Shown: positions 44,223-53,493, counted from the first letter of the stretch. The stretch: DNA of 64,000 nt from GWE2-42-39 sp942493345 (GCA_942493345.1 OW818695.1:2976001-3040000); one strand, 5' to 3'. Notes: generated from the sequence alone by a model not told the origin. Program-made: numbers and translations.

Positions 44223-45098
44223 ATGAAAGGTTACAAAATTATCGTTTTGGCCAAACAGGTTCCTGATACAAGGAATGTTGGCAAAGATGCGATGAAAGCC
44301 GACGGTACCGTAAACCGTGCCGCCCTGCCTGCAATTTTCAATCCTGAAGATTTGAATGCACTGGAACAGGCTTTGCGTATTAAAGACAGTTTCCCGGGAA
44401 CGACCATTACTATTTTGACGATGGGGCCGGGTCGTGCTGCCGAGATTATCAGGGAAGGAATGTTCCGGGGTGCCGATGATGGTATTTTACTTACTGACCG
44501 TGCATTTGCCGGTTCCGATACGCTGGCTACTTCGTACGCCCTCAGTCAGGCGTTGAAAAAAATCAAGGATTTCGATATGATCATTGCCGGTCGTCAGGCA
44601 ATTGACGGGGATACTGCCCAGGTGGGACCACAGGTTGCCGAAAAACTCGGTTTGCCGCAGGTTACTTACGTTGAAGAGGTAAAAGAAATTACCGGTAAAA
44701 AAATCATCATGAAACGTCGTCTCGAACGGGGTGTGGAAACGGTTAGCTGCCCAATGCCGATGGTAATGACAGTAAATAGTTCAGCTCCTGACTGTCGCGC
44801 CCGCAATGCCAAATTGCTGATGAAATGCAAACATGCCAAAACGGTGTCCGAACTTCAGAATTCGAACGAAGACTACTTGCACCTATACAATGACCGGCCT
44901 TACCTGAATATTCAGGAATGGACGGTGAACGACATCGAGTCGAGGCCCGAAGAACTGGGACTTTCCGGCTCGCCAACCAAAGTGAAAACAGTTGAAAACG
45001 TTGTTCTTCAGGCAAAAGGAGCAAAAATTATTACTTCGGCCGATAACGACATCGATCAACTGATGAGAGAGTTAATTGAAAGTCACACCATTGGTTAA
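44223..45098 (+). CDS. etfB: Electron transfer flavoprotein, beta subunit
   Basis: A 291-residue ETF beta/FixA-type subunit that carries AMP or a second FAD and receives electrons from acyl-CoA dehydrogenases. Recognisable are IIVLAKQVPDTRNV at the start, FNPEDLNALEQALRIKD, the nucleotide loop DTAQVGPQVAEKLGLPQVTYVEE and LERGVETVSCPMPMVMTV. It is slightly longer than E. coli-type FixA, as in other Bacteroidota. etfA follows after 16 bp and an acyl-CoA dehydrogenase after that. Confidence 0.95.
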   Translation: MKGYKIIVLAKQVPDTRNVGKDAMKADGTVNRAALPAIFNPEDLNALEQALRIKDSFPGTTITILTMGPGRAAEIIREGMFRGADDGILLTDRAFAGSDTLATSYALSQALKKIKDFDMIIAGRQAIDGDTAQVGPQVAEKLGLPQVTYVEEVKEITGKKIIMKRRLERGVETVSCPMPMVMTVNSSAPDCRARNAKLLMKCKHAKTVSELQNSNEDYLHLYNDRPYLNIQEWTVNDIESRPEELGLSGSPTKVKTVENVVLQAKGAKIITSADNDIDQLMRELIESHTIG

Positions 45099-45114
45099 TT
45101 TAACACGAAAGTTT

Positions 45115-46134
45115 ATGGATAGCGTATTTGTATATTGCGAAATAGAAGACGGTCAGGTTGCCGAGGTTAGCCAGGAGTTGCTGACAAAAGGAAAAACTTT
45201 GGCCAAAGAATTGAAATGTAAATTGGAAGCGATTGCCATCGGCAACAAGCTGGATGGAATCGAAAAAGATATTTTCCCTTACGGGGTCGATGTTTTATAT
45301 GTTGCCGACGATGCTCGTTTGAGTCACTACAGTACATTGCCCCACACGTCCATTATTGTGAAATTGTTTCAGGAACAAAAACCGCAGATTGCCCTGATGG
45401 GAGCTTCTTCCATTGGCCGCGACCTGGGGCCACGCGTTTCTTCGGCTTTGCACAGCGGGTTGACGGCCGACTGCACCAGTTTGGTGATTGGCGGACACGA
45501 AGACAAAAAAGAGGGCAAAGTGTATGAAAAACTGTTGTACCAGATTCGCCCTGCATTTGGTGGCAACATCATTGCAACCATTGTCAATCCCGAATGTCGT
45601 CCGCAAATGGCAACCGTTCGCGAAGGGGTGATGAAGAAAGAAATACTTGATCCGAAATACAAAGGGGAAGTTGTAAAACTCGATGTTTCGAAATACGTTT
45701 CGGATACCGACTTTGTTGTTGAGATTATCAACCGCCAGATGGAAAAGAGCAAGGTGAACATCAAAGGTGCGTCGATTATTGTTTCCGGTGGTTACGGGAT
45801 GGGCTCGAAAGAAAATTTCAAACTGTTGTATGATTTGGCTGAAGTGTTGGGTGGTGAAGTAGGTGCTTCGCGTGCCGCAGTCGATGCCGGTTATACTGAA
45901 CACGAACGTCAGATTGGTCAGACCGGGGTTACTGTTCGCCCGAAATTGTATATCGCCTGCGGTATTTCCGGGCAAATTCAGCACCGTGCAGGGATGGAAG
46001 AATCGGCTCAGGTGATTGCCATCAATACCGATTCTGAAGCACCAATCAATGCAGTGGCCGATTATGTGATAACTGGCGATGTTTCAGAAATCATCCCGAA
46101 AATGATCAAGTATTATAAAAAGAATACCAAGTAA
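45115..46134 (+). CDS. etfA: Electron transfer flavoprotein, alpha subunit
   Basis: A 339-residue subunit binding FAD and passing electrons onward to the quinone pool or a bifurcating partner. The N-terminal domain has MDSVFVYCEIEDGQVAEVS. The C-terminal FAD domain shows IVSGGYGMGSKENFKLLYDLAEVLGGEVGASRAAVDAG, GVTVRPKLYIACGISGQIQH and the final INTDSEAPINAVADY. I chose ATG 45115 over a TTG at 45076. A palindromic repeat begins 3 bp after its stop codon. Confidence 0.95.
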   Translation: MDSVFVYCEIEDGQVAEVSQELLTKGKTLAKELKCKLEAIAIGNKLDGIEKDIFPYGVDVLYVADDARLSHYSTLPHTSIIVKLFQEQKPQIALMGASSIGRDLGPRVSSALHSGLTADCTSLVIGGHEDKKEGKVYEKLLYQIRPAFGGNIIATIVNPECRPQMATVREGVMKKEILDPKYKGEVVKLDVSKYVSDTDFVVEIINRQMEKSKVNIKGASIIVSGGYGMGSKENFKLLYDLAEVLGGEVGASRAAVDAGYTEHERQIGQTGVTVRPKLYIACGISGQIQHRAGMEESAQVIAINTDSEAPINAVADYVITGDVSEIIPKMIKYYKKNTK

Positions 46135-46136
46135 TT

Positions 46137-46250
46137 AGCCTCCCCCAACCCCTCCAAAGGAGGGGGGGACTAAATAAATTAATACAATTATGGTTTAACC
46201 TAAGTCTTGTCTTTAAGTTCCTCCCCTTGGGGGAGGTTAGGTGGGGCTTT
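46137..46250. repeat. Inverted pair of GC-rich Bacteroidota-type palindromes
   Basis: Two GC-rich copies face each other: 46137-46169, containing CCCCTCCAAAGGAGGGG, and 46218-46250, containing CCTCCCCTTGGGGGAGG. Each folds into a small hairpin, and the copies are inverted relatives of one sequence, separated by 48 bp of AT-rich DNA. The base composition differs sharply from the flanks. Such AGCC-CCAACC-CCCC elements recur in many Bacteroidota genomes in my memory. Here the pair fills almost the whole gap between etfA and the acyl-CoA dehydrogenase gene and could form a long transcript hairpin inside the operon. Confidence 0.8.
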
Positions 46251-46264
46251 AAAAATAATAAACT

Positions 46265-47980
46265 ATGGCTAATTTCTATAACGATAATAAAGAGTTGAAA
46301 TACCATCTTCAACATCCTTTGATGGAGAAGATCGTTCGTTTGAAAGAACGGAATTTCACCGAAAAAGAAAAGTTTGACTATGCCCCGATGGACTTCGAAG
46401 ATGCTTTCGACAGTTTCGATAAAGTATTGGAAGTAGTGGGCGAAATTTGTGGCGACATTGTTTCCCCGAATGCCGAAAGTATTGATGCTGAAGGTCCCAA
46501 AGTGGTGGACGGACATGTCGTTTATGCACGGGGAACCCAGGAAAACATCGAGGCTTTGAACAAAGCTGGCCTGATGGGCATGTCGCTTCCCCGTGTGTAT
46601 GGTGGTTTGAACTTCCCGATTGTTCCGTACATCATGGCTGCCGACATTGTTTCGCGCGCCGATGCTGGTTTTGTAAATATATGGGGACTTCAGGATTGCG
46701 CTGAAACCATCAACGAATTTGCTTCCGAAGAACAAAAAGCAAAATATTTGACCCGTGTTTGCGTCGATGGTGAAACCATGGCGATGGACCTTACTGAGCC
46801 GGATGCAGGTTCCGATTTGCAAGCCGTTCAGTTGAAGGCTACCTGGGACGAGAAAAAACAAACCTGGTTGCTGAATGGTGTGAAACGTTTTATCACCAAC
46901 GGCGACGGACATATTGCGCTGGTGCTTGCCCGTTCAGAGGCAGGTACAAAAGATGGCCGTGGACTTTCCATGTTCATTTACGACCGGAATAACGGTGGCG
47001 TAACGGTTCGCCGTATCGAGCATAAAATGGGCATCATTGGGTCTCCAACCTGCGAACTGGTGTTTAAAGATGCACCGGGAGAACTGGTTGGCGAACGGAA
47101 AATGGGGCTTATTAAATATGTAATGGCACTGATGAACGGTGCACGTTTGGGTATTGCAGCCCAGTCTGTAGGTGTCAGCGAATCGGCTTACCGTGAAGCA
47201 TTGCAATATGCAAAAGAACGTATCCAGTTCGGGAAAGCCATTATTCGCTTCCCCGCCGTTTACGAAATGCTTTCGACCATGAAAGCCAAACTGGATGCTT
47301 CGCGTACTTTATTATACGAAACAGCCCGTTTTGTCGATATGTACAAAACGTACATGCACATTGCAGAAGAACGCAAACTGGAAAAAGAAGAGCGTGACGA
47401 AATGAAAATGTACCAGAAACTGGCCGATGTTTTCACTCCGCTGGTGAAAGGAATGTCCAGTGAATATTGCAACCAACTGGCTTACGATGCAATTCAGATT
47501 CACGGTGGATCGGGTTTCATGAAAGATTATCCGGTAGAACGTATTTATCGCGATGCACGCATCACTTCAATTTACGAAGGAACAACCCAGTTACAGGTGG
47601 TGGCTGCCATCCGTGGTGTTACTACCGGTGCATATCTGGCACAGATTCGCGAATACGAAGCCGAAAAAGTTGCCCCGGAACTGGAATACATGCGCCGTAC
47701 CTTGATTATTTTAACCGACGAATACGAACAGGCTGTGAAAAGAGTCACTGCAGGCAACGATAACGAGTTTATCGATTTCCATGCACGCCGTTTGGTCGAG
47801 ATGGCTGGTCACATCATCATGAGTTACCTGCTGTTGCTCGATACCAATCGCGACCGGATGTTCCTGAAATCGGCCAAAACCTACCTTGCCTTTGCCAAAG
47901 CACAGGTAAAAGCCAATGCCGAATTTATCCGTTCTTCGGAATTGAATGATTTGGGAATGTATAAGTACGAAATGGAATAA
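46265..47980 (+). CDS. Acyl-CoA dehydrogenase
   Basis: A 571-residue flavoprotein that oxidises acyl-CoA thioesters and hands electrons to ETF. The core follows the family order: N-terminal helices, MSLPRVYGGLNFPIVPY, the FAD/substrate segment AMDLTEPDAGSDLQAVQL, MGIIGSPTCELVF, RIQFGKAIIRFPAVYEML, and QIHGGSGFMKDYPVERIYRDARI followed by SIYEGTTQLQ with the catalytic Glu. A C-terminal extension of about 130 residues follows, as in the larger members found next to etfBA. The substrate chain length is unknown. The three genes form one functional unit for fatty-acid or amino-acid oxidation. Confidence 0.94.
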   Translation: MANFYNDNKELKYHLQHPLMEKIVRLKERNFTEKEKFDYAPMDFEDAFDSFDKVLEVVGEICGDIVSPNAESIDAEGPKVVDGHVVYARGTQENIEALNKAGLMGMSLPRVYGGLNFPIVPYIMAADIVSRADAGFVNIWGLQDCAETINEFASEEQKAKYLTRVCVDGETMAMDLTEPDAGSDLQAVQLKATWDEKKQTWLLNGVKRFITNGDGHIALVLARSEAGTKDGRGLSMFIYDRNNGGVTVRRIEHKMGIIGSPTCELVFKDAPGELVGERKMGLIKYVMALMNGARLGIAAQSVGVSESAYREALQYAKERIQFGKAIIRFPAVYEMLSTMKAKLDASRTLLYETARFVDMYKTYMHIAEERKLEKEERDEMKMYQKLADVFTPLVKGMSSEYCNQLAYDAIQIHGGSGFMKDYPVERIYRDARITSIYEGTTQLQVVAAIRGVTTGAYLAQIREYEAEKVAPELEYMRRTLIILTDEYEQAVKRVTAGNDNEFIDFHARRLVEMAGHIIMSYLLLLDTNRDRMFLKSAKTYLAFAKAQVKANAEFIRSSELNDLGMYKYEME

Positions 47981-48000
47981 GATTTATTGAGAACGATATG

Positions 48001-48030
48001 AAAGGCTGGCATTTTTGCCGGCCTTTTTTG
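48001..48030 (+). terminator. Terminator of the etf-acyl-CoA dehydrogenase operon
   Basis: AAAGGCTGGC pairs with GCCGGCCTTT (one G-U) around ATTTTT, followed by a T run. It lies 20 bp after the stop codon. Confidence 0.88.
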
Positions 48031-48069
48031 TTCTCGGAGATGAACCGGAAAGACCGGATTCGCTTTCGA

Positions 48070-48996
48070 TTATTCTTCCATCCACTTCAGGATTAGTTCC
48101 ATTTTTTCTTCCATGGGCATGTAGCCGTCAAGCCAATGAATTTCAGTTCCCTGCCGTTCCATCCGGCGAAACCAGGTCATTTGCCGTTTGGCAAACTGAT
48201 GAATGGCCGTGTTCAGTTGTTCAAACATCTCGTCGTAGCTGAGTTTGCCGGTCAGGTACCAGGTCATGAATTTATATTCCAAGCCATAATAGGTGAGCTG
48301 TTCTGGACTTAAACCTTTGTCAAGCAGTTTCTGCACCTCGTCGATCATTCCTTCATCCAGTCGCTGTTTCAGTCGTTCGGTAATGCGTTTGCGCCGCGAT
48401 AATCGGTCGAATTTTACGCCTACCACCAAACTGTCGATTTTCGGCATACGGGCATCAATTTCCGGGTTATTTTTGCAATGCTCTTCAATTTCGATAGCCC
48501 GCAACGCGCGTTTTTTGTTTTCAATATCAGTTTGGTTGTGCAGGTACGATTTGTACGTTTTCAGTATTTCAACCAGTTCGTCCAGTTCTTTATTCTGAAG
48601 TTGTTGCCTGAGATTTTCGTTGTGAGGAACTTGTATCAGTTTGTAATTATTGAGAACAGCTTCCAGGTAGAGGCCGCTTCCGCCGCATAAAACAGGGAAT
48701 TTTCCGCGAGCCTGAATATCTTCAAAAGCCATTAAAAAGTCTTTCTGGTATTCGAAAACATTGTATTCGTAACCTGCATCTGCAATGTCGATCAGGTGAA
48801 ACGGAACGGGCTGCCCATCGATTACATAGTCACCGTAATCTTTTCCGGTGCCCAAATCCATGCCCCGGTAAACTTGCCGCGAGTCGGCCGAAATAATTTC
48901 CCCGCCGATACGGAAAGCCAGGTTGGCGGCGACACTGGTTTTCCCCCCGGCAGTGGGGCCGACAATAGCAATAAGGTTATATTTTGTTTGTTTCAT
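48070..48996 (-). CDS. miaA: tRNA dimethylallyltransferase
   Basis: A 308-residue enzyme that prenylates adenosine 37 of tRNAs reading UNN codons. The P-loop is GPTAGGKTS (13-21). SADSRQVYRGMDLGTGK contains the catalytic Asp and DSRQ motif, and PVLCGGSGLYLEAVLN and YYGLEYKFMTWYL with FAKRQMTWFRR are further family signatures. The length is normal. It is divergent from smpB and convergent with the acyl-CoA dehydrogenase gene. Confidence 0.96.
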   Translation of the reverse strand: MKQTKYNLIAIVGPTAGGKTSVAANLAFRIGGEIISADSRQVYRGMDLGTGKDYGDYVIDGQPVPFHLIDIADAGYEYNVFEYQKDFLMAFEDIQARGKFPVLCGGSGLYLEAVLNNYKLIQVPHNENLRQQLQNKELDELVEILKTYKSYLHNQTDIENKKRALRAIEIEEHCKNNPEIDARMPKIDSLVVGVKFDRLSRRKRITERLKQRLDEGMIDEVQKLLDKGLSPEQLTYYGLEYKFMTWYLTGKLSYDEMFEQLNTAIHQFAKRQMTWFRRMERQGTEIHWLDGYMPMEEKMELILKWMEE

Positions 48997-49006
48997 TTTT
49001 TATCGG

Positions 49007-49035
49007 ATTGCAATCTGCAAAATAATGTATTTTTG
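49007..49035 (+). promoter_or_regulatory. Candidate smpB promoter
   Basis: ATTG at 49007-49010 and TATTTTTG at 49028-49035 fit the -33 and -7 boxes with 17 bp between; the -7 box matches TAnnTTTG exactly. The smpB start lies 53 bp further on. Confidence 0.42.
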
Positions 49036-49088
49036 TAAGGCAAAAAAATCGGCGACCGAAAAGTTGCTATTATTCAAGCAGGATAAAG

Positions 49089-49547
49089 ATGACCCATAAG
49101 GCACAAAATATTTCAATAAAGAACAAGAAAGTTTTTTTCGAATACGAGATCCTCGAAACTTTCGTTGCGGGTATCCAGTTAGTGGGTACCGAAATCAAGT
49201 CGATACGAAGCAGCAAAGCCAGCCTGGTCGATTCGTATTGTCAGTTTTATATGGGCGAATTGTATGTGAGAAACATGCACATTTCGGAATACGACTTCGG
49301 AAATATTAACAACCATGTAGCCAAACGCGACCGCAAACTTTTACTTCAGAAACGGGAATTGGCAAAATTGGCCAAAAAACTGAAAGAGAGTGGTTTGACC
49401 ATTGTTCCGATTAAATTATTCATTATTGAAAGAGGTTTGGCGAAATTGGAAATTGCACTTGCCAAAGGAAAAAAAGTTTACGACAAACGCGAAAGCCTGA
49501 AAGAAAAAGATTCGAAACGTGACATGGACCGGGCGATGAAACACTGA
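49089..49547 (+). CDS. smpB: SsrA-binding protein SmpB
   Basis: A 152-residue tmRNA-binding protein of the ribosome rescue pathway. Family blocks are IKNKKVFFEYEILETFVAGIQLVGTEIKSIR, LVDSYCQFYMGELYVRNMHI, LLLQKREL and the basic C-terminal tail KKVYDKRESLKEKDSKRDMDR that enters the decoding site. The length is standard. A bidirectional terminator follows. Confidence 0.96.
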   Translation: MTHKAQNISIKNKKVFFEYEILETFVAGIQLVGTEIKSIRSSKASLVDSYCQFYMGELYVRNMHISEYDFGNINNHVAKRDRKLLLQKRELAKLAKKLKESGLTIVPIKLFIIERGLAKLEIALAKGKKVYDKRESLKEKDSKRDMDRAMKH

Positions 49548-49575
49548 TCCGGTTTTTGAACTGTTTTTTTGTAAA

Positions 49576-49631
49576 AAAAGAGGTTGCCTCCGAAATTGCC
49601 TATTTAAAAGGCTTTCGAAACAACCTCTTTT
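49576..49631. terminator. Bidirectional terminator between smpB and the MFS gene
   Basis: AAAAGAGGTTG (49576-49586) pairs over 11 bp with CAACCTCTTTT (49621-49631), with further pairing possible inside the 34-nt loop (GCC / GGC, TCCGAAA / TTTCGAA-like). It has A runs on the left and T runs on the right, so it serves smpB and the convergent transporter gene. Confidence 0.8.
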
Positions 49632-49651
49632 CGATTTTAAAGACGTGATAT

Positions 49652-50866
49652 TTATTGAGCCACTGCTTGCTTTTTTCTATGTCTCAGGAACAGGAATGTA
49701 AAAGCGACAGTAAGAATTACAGATAGGATAATTACATATTGAAGGGTTGCTGCTCCAGCTGCAATATCGTTTCCTAGTTTACCCATTTCAACATCGTAGA
49801 TACGGCCAAGCGCCGGTTGGGCGATTGCACCACCCAGAAATCCGATACCGCCCATAATAGCCAGCCCGAGCGCTCCACTTGTTGGAACTTTTTCAGCAAC
49901 AACACCCAGCATATTCGGCCAGAAATAGCCAACACCCAGTGCGAAAACGGTTGCTGCGGCAAACAACATGGCTCCCGAGGAAATACTCATCAGGTAAAGT
50001 CCAATTCCTGAGAAAAAAGCGGAGAACAGCAAAACACCGATTCCCGAAAGTTTGTGTACTACCGGACCTGCAACTAAACGGGCCAAAGCCATGATGGTAG
50101 AAATCCACACTAAAATCAGGATAGCCCCGAAGCCGCCTTCGCCAAACAGATTATTTACTGCATTTTGAAAAAGGGCAGGTATCCACTGGTTCGAACCCAG
50201 CTCGGTAGCGCCGGTCATCAACATCAGAAGAGCCATGAAAAGGAACAACGGCGAAACACAGGCTTTGAGCATGTCTTTGTAGCTGGCTCCCATTTCAACA
50301 CGTTCGGTTTGTGGAAATTTCTGTCCCATAAACAAAATTCCGTAGGCAATTGTCGGAACCAGCATCACAGCTGTTTGCACGCGCCAGCCAATGCCGGCAT
50401 TGCTAAGGAAGTAAACCACCAAACCACCGACTACAATTCCCGAAGGGAACCACATGTGAAAACGGTTCAGCTTGGCTGTTTTCTTTTCGGGATAGATTGC
50501 TGTGATAAGCGGGTTACAGGCTGCTTCAACACTTCCATTGGCAATACCGATCAACATGGTCGAGAAAAACAGACTCCAGAAACCGCTGGCAAAAATGGTC
50601 ATTACCAGTCCGATGATGTGGCAGGTGAACGCAACGGCAATCACTTTCCCGATCCCCAGAATATCGACCAGTGGCCCTAACAGAACCATGGCAAGGGTAA
50701 AACCCCAAAAGGCGGTACCGACGATCCAGCCGACTTGGGCGCCTGTCAGATTAAATTCTTCCATCCAGGGAGTGATGAACCCACCTCGGGTTCCAAATGC
50801 AAGAGCAGTTACAACTAATGCCACACAGCTGGCATTGAATAACATAGCTTTTTTGATTTTGTTCAT
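49652..50866 (-). CDS. MFS transporter
   Basis: A 404-residue major facilitator with about 12 helices. The MFS signature between helices 2 and 3 reads GPLVDILGIGKVI; helix 4 onward shows IGIANGSVEAACNPLITAIYPEKKTAKLNRFHMWFPSGIVVGG, a block shared with the sugar-transporting FucP-like branch. This would fit a sugar or organic-acid importer, but the substrate cannot be assigned. It is a single gene on the minus strand ending at a shared terminator. Confidence 0.88.
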   Translation of the reverse strand: MNKIKKAMLFNASCVALVVTALAFGTRGGFITPWMEEFNLTGAQVGWIVGTAFWGFTLAMVLLGPLVDILGIGKVIAVAFTCHIIGLVMTIFASGFWSLFFSTMLIGIANGSVEAACNPLITAIYPEKKTAKLNRFHMWFPSGIVVGGLVVYFLSNAGIGWRVQTAVMLVPTIAYGILFMGQKFPQTERVEMGASYKDMLKACVSPLFLFMALLMLMTGATELGSNQWIPALFQNAVNNLFGEGGFGAILILVWISTIMALARLVAGPVVHKLSGIGVLLFSAFFSGIGLYLMSISSGAMLFAAATVFALGVGYFWPNMLGVVAEKVPTSGALGLAIMGGIGFLGGAIAQPALGRIYDVEMGKLGNDIAAGAATLQYVIILSVILTVAFTFLFLRHRKKQAVAQ

Positions 50867-50970
50867 TTTAGGTTGTTTTAGTTTGTTAGCTTATCTCTCT
50901 GACAAATTTAACTCTTTAATCGTTCTGGTTCGTTCTGTGCTGGTTATTTTTTTGTTTCTGAAATAGAATA

Positions 50971-51108
50971 GTTGGGAAACAAGAAAATAATGGCATTTGT
51001 AGACTGTATGATTTTTGGAAATCAAAGGATAGCCAGCAATGGGAAGAGTTCTGTAAAATACAGGCCTATGAATTTACCATTGGTAAAGAGGTTGTACTAC
51101 CAAAATAA
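50971..51108 (+). pseudogene. Possible short gene remnant
   Basis: A plus-strand frame without a start codon reads VGKQENNGICRLYDFWKSKD, then QQWEEFCKIQAYEFTIGKEV, and ends at TAA 51106-51108. Its composition (W, C, Y, F rich in an amphipathic pattern) looks protein-like, whereas the gap around it does not. I cannot assign a family. It could be the tail of a lost gene or a chance frame. Confidence 0.22.
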
Positions 51109-51128
51109 ATACTGAATATTTCCAGGAA

Positions 51129-53303
51129 TCAATTATCAGATGGGGATTTTTCCGGAAATAAATTATAAGGGCTGTAAAATCCTTTATTCTTTATACTGAA
51201 GTCTTTTTCGTATCCTACTTTTATCAGGCCGTAATTCATAAAACCACCGGTTCTGCTGATTCTTTGGAAATCGAGGTTCAACTGGGTCAGTTGCATCCTG
51301 AAATTAGAGATACATTGTGGCATGTCCTTCCCATATTTATGAAGGGCACTCATAAAGTAGTAGGCCAGATCGAAGCCCTGAAAACTAAATTCATTGGGTT
51401 CGGTGGCAAATTGCTTTTTAAACGAAGCAATGAACCGGTTTACCGGAATGCTTTCGTAATCGATGAAATAATGCGATAGGTACTGTAATTGTGTACGATG
51501 AAAATATTCGGGTTGAATGCTGCGGTATCCTTTAAATCCGGATAAGCCAATCAAGCGTACATTGGCGCCCTGCTCGACAATAGAGTTGAGGTTAGTTACA
51601 GCAATGCTTATTTGTCCTTCGTCAATAGCCGGAATGATAAAAACATTTTCACGTTCGGACGAAAGGAGCTGTTTTAATCCCGGGATTCCTTGTTCTTTAA
51701 GGTTGTATTGATGAAAGAGTACTTCCTTCGATTTGTCGTAATAACCGGTGGAAAATAAATTTTTGCGGCATTGATTAACCAGTTCGGCTTCCGCTAAATG
51801 CTTATAATCGCCCATCTGGAAAACAATGAAATTCTTATTGAAAAACTCATCGGCCACACAGTTCGATGTTTCCCTGATCAGGTATTCTTTATCGGGATTA
51901 ACTTTAAAATAGTAGGGGTTGCTCTTTTCGAAATTACCTGACGAAGACAACGGCGAAACCATTGGAATGCGGTTTTTTGCGCTGAAATCTGAAATTTCGG
52001 ATTGCATATCCGGGAATACCGGCCCGATAATCAGATCCATTTCCCTGAAAAGGTCTTGTTGTATAAGCGATCGAATCTTCGAATCCTCGGTGTCGAAAAC
52101 AAATAGTTCGAACTTCATGTCTTGTTTTCGCAGACTGTCGACAGCCATGAGAACACCTTCGTAAAAGTGCATGAAATTTTCCGACCGGGGGTCAATATTT
52201 TTTTCTGTCCTGATTTTTGTGGTGTCTTTTTGTTGCTCGTCACTCATGAAAACAGAGTCGGGTAATAAATCGTTGCTGAGTGAATTTTGGTTAATGGTAT
52301 CGTTGGCATTGAGAAATAACGGAAGCAGCAATGCTACCTGGTAGGTTTCTCTCTTGTTTTTCTGATTCGCACCGCACGGTTCCAGTAACTCCTGGTAACG
52401 GTAAGTTACTTTGTATTCAGGAAAAACCCAGATGCTGTCGCGAATACTTTCATCGAATATTTTCTTCCGCAGCGATTTGTCAGGAATCAGTAGTTCTTCG
52501 CCTTTCTGCAATTCCCGGTATTCAAGTTTCGGATTGGCATTTTTCAGCTCGCTAATACTGAGTTCAAAACGGGAGGCTATGTCGTAAATCGATTCGTTGG
52601 TAACTGTATGGTGTAAAAATTCATTTCCATTTTCAGGTTTGGAGATTATCCGTGGAAGCTGGTTCTCAGGAATTTTGATAATAGAACCGGACAAGTTTTC
52701 TTTTTGCAGTTGCGGGTTAATTGCCAGCAGTGAATCCTGTGATATTCTATATTTCTTTTCAAGATCGAAAAGGGTTTCTCCCAGTTTTATTTTATATGTG
52801 AAATATTTTGTCTCACCTTGGCGCTTCTGATTTTCTTTCGGTTTTTCTTGTTTTTCCTGAACATCTGGTTTTGCCGGTTCTTCTGTTTTTACATCTTTGT
52901 GAACCGGTATGCGAAGTATTTGATCGGGCCATATTCCTTTTTTTGCTGAAGGATTGTACTTGTATAGTTCTTCCAACGTGATTTTACACTGGCGGGCAAT
53001 GGAAAAAACAGTTTGTTTGCGTTTTACAATGATTTCAATGAATTCCGTTTCCTGCGATGCCGGTATTTTAATGGTGGTGCCGGATTTCAGACCGAGAACT
53101 AATTCTGGATTGGCAGCGACCAGTTTTTTCTGGTCGATACGATACAATTTGCAAAGGCTGAAAATAGTTTCACCGCCCTGCACCTGGTGTAAAATATAGG
53201 TTTTTCCTTCGAGGCTAACCCGTTGTCCTGATGAGTTCTGTGCCTGCCCCAACTGGGCATCGGCGACCAGAATCAAGAAAAAAAGAAAAAAACAAAGTCT
53301 CAT
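51129..53303 (-). CDS. PBP1-LysM protein: LysM repeats plus ligand-binding domain
   Basis: A 724-residue exported protein. A signal peptide (residues 1-21) precedes four LysM-type domains at about 36-81, 90-133, 168-212 and 231-274 (each with a GETIFSLCKLY-like start and IP end). Residues 320-724 resemble type 1 periplasmic binding proteins of amino-acid ABC systems (YQVALLLPLFLN, FYEGVLMAVDSLRKQ, DLIIGPVFPDMQSEISDFSAKNRIPMVSPLS). LysM binds peptidoglycan, so the protein is probably a cell-wall-bound receptor or structural factor. The bound ligand is unknown. It is a widespread Bacteroidota architecture and is divergent from the Crp-type regulator. Confidence 0.9.
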   Translation of the reverse strand: MRLCFFLFFLILVADAQLGQAQNSSGQRVSLEGKTYILHQVQGGETIFSLCKLYRIDQKKLVAANPELVLGLKSGTTIKIPASQETEFIEIIVKRKQTVFSIARQCKITLEELYKYNPSAKKGIWPDQILRIPVHKDVKTEEPAKPDVQEKQEKPKENQKRQGETKYFTYKIKLGETLFDLEKKYRISQDSLLAINPQLQKENLSGSIIKIPENQLPRIISKPENGNEFLHHTVTNESIYDIASRFELSISELKNANPKLEYRELQKGEELLIPDKSLRKKIFDESIRDSIWVFPEYKVTYRYQELLEPCGANQKNKRETYQVALLLPLFLNANDTINQNSLSNDLLPDSVFMSDEQQKDTTKIRTEKNIDPRSENFMHFYEGVLMAVDSLRKQDMKFELFVFDTEDSKIRSLIQQDLFREMDLIIGPVFPDMQSEISDFSAKNRIPMVSPLSSSGNFEKSNPYYFKVNPDKEYLIRETSNCVADEFFNKNFIVFQMGDYKHLAEAELVNQCRKNLFSTGYYDKSKEVLFHQYNLKEQGIPGLKQLLSSERENVFIIPAIDEGQISIAVTNLNSIVEQGANVRLIGLSGFKGYRSIQPEYFHRTQLQYLSHYFIDYESIPVNRFIASFKKQFATEPNEFSFQGFDLAYYFMSALHKYGKDMPQCISNFRMQLTQLNLDFQRISRTGGFMNYGLIKVGYEKDFSIKNKGFYSPYNLFPEKSPSDN

Positions 53304-53328
53304 TGTATCGTTAAAAATTATGACTTCC

Positions 53329-53360
53329 CAAAAATAGGATTAAAATAAACGTTCATCAAT
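53329..53360 (-). promoter_or_regulatory. Candidate promoter of the LysM-PBP1 gene
   Basis: On the minus strand ATTG (53360-53357) and TATTTTTG (53336-53329) form a -33/-7 pair with 20 bp between. The start codon lies 26 bp downstream of the -7 box. Confidence 0.5.
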
Positions 53361-53493
53361 TTTTAACGTCCGAAATTCGTAATAATTGGGAAGATGTTTA
53401 TCTTATCCAATTTTATTTCCCAACTTCTCCCAATATTGGAAAATTCTTATTTTTTGTTTCTCTTTGATATTCCGTTTTTATAATCTTTCGGAT

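Noticed and set aside
45295..45984. 229-codon minus-strand open frame
   Set aside because: Antisense to etfA with no start context or domain.
46106..46912. 268-codon minus-strand open frame
   Set aside because: It runs antisense to the acyl-CoA dehydrogenase gene and through the palindromic repeat; no protein-like features.
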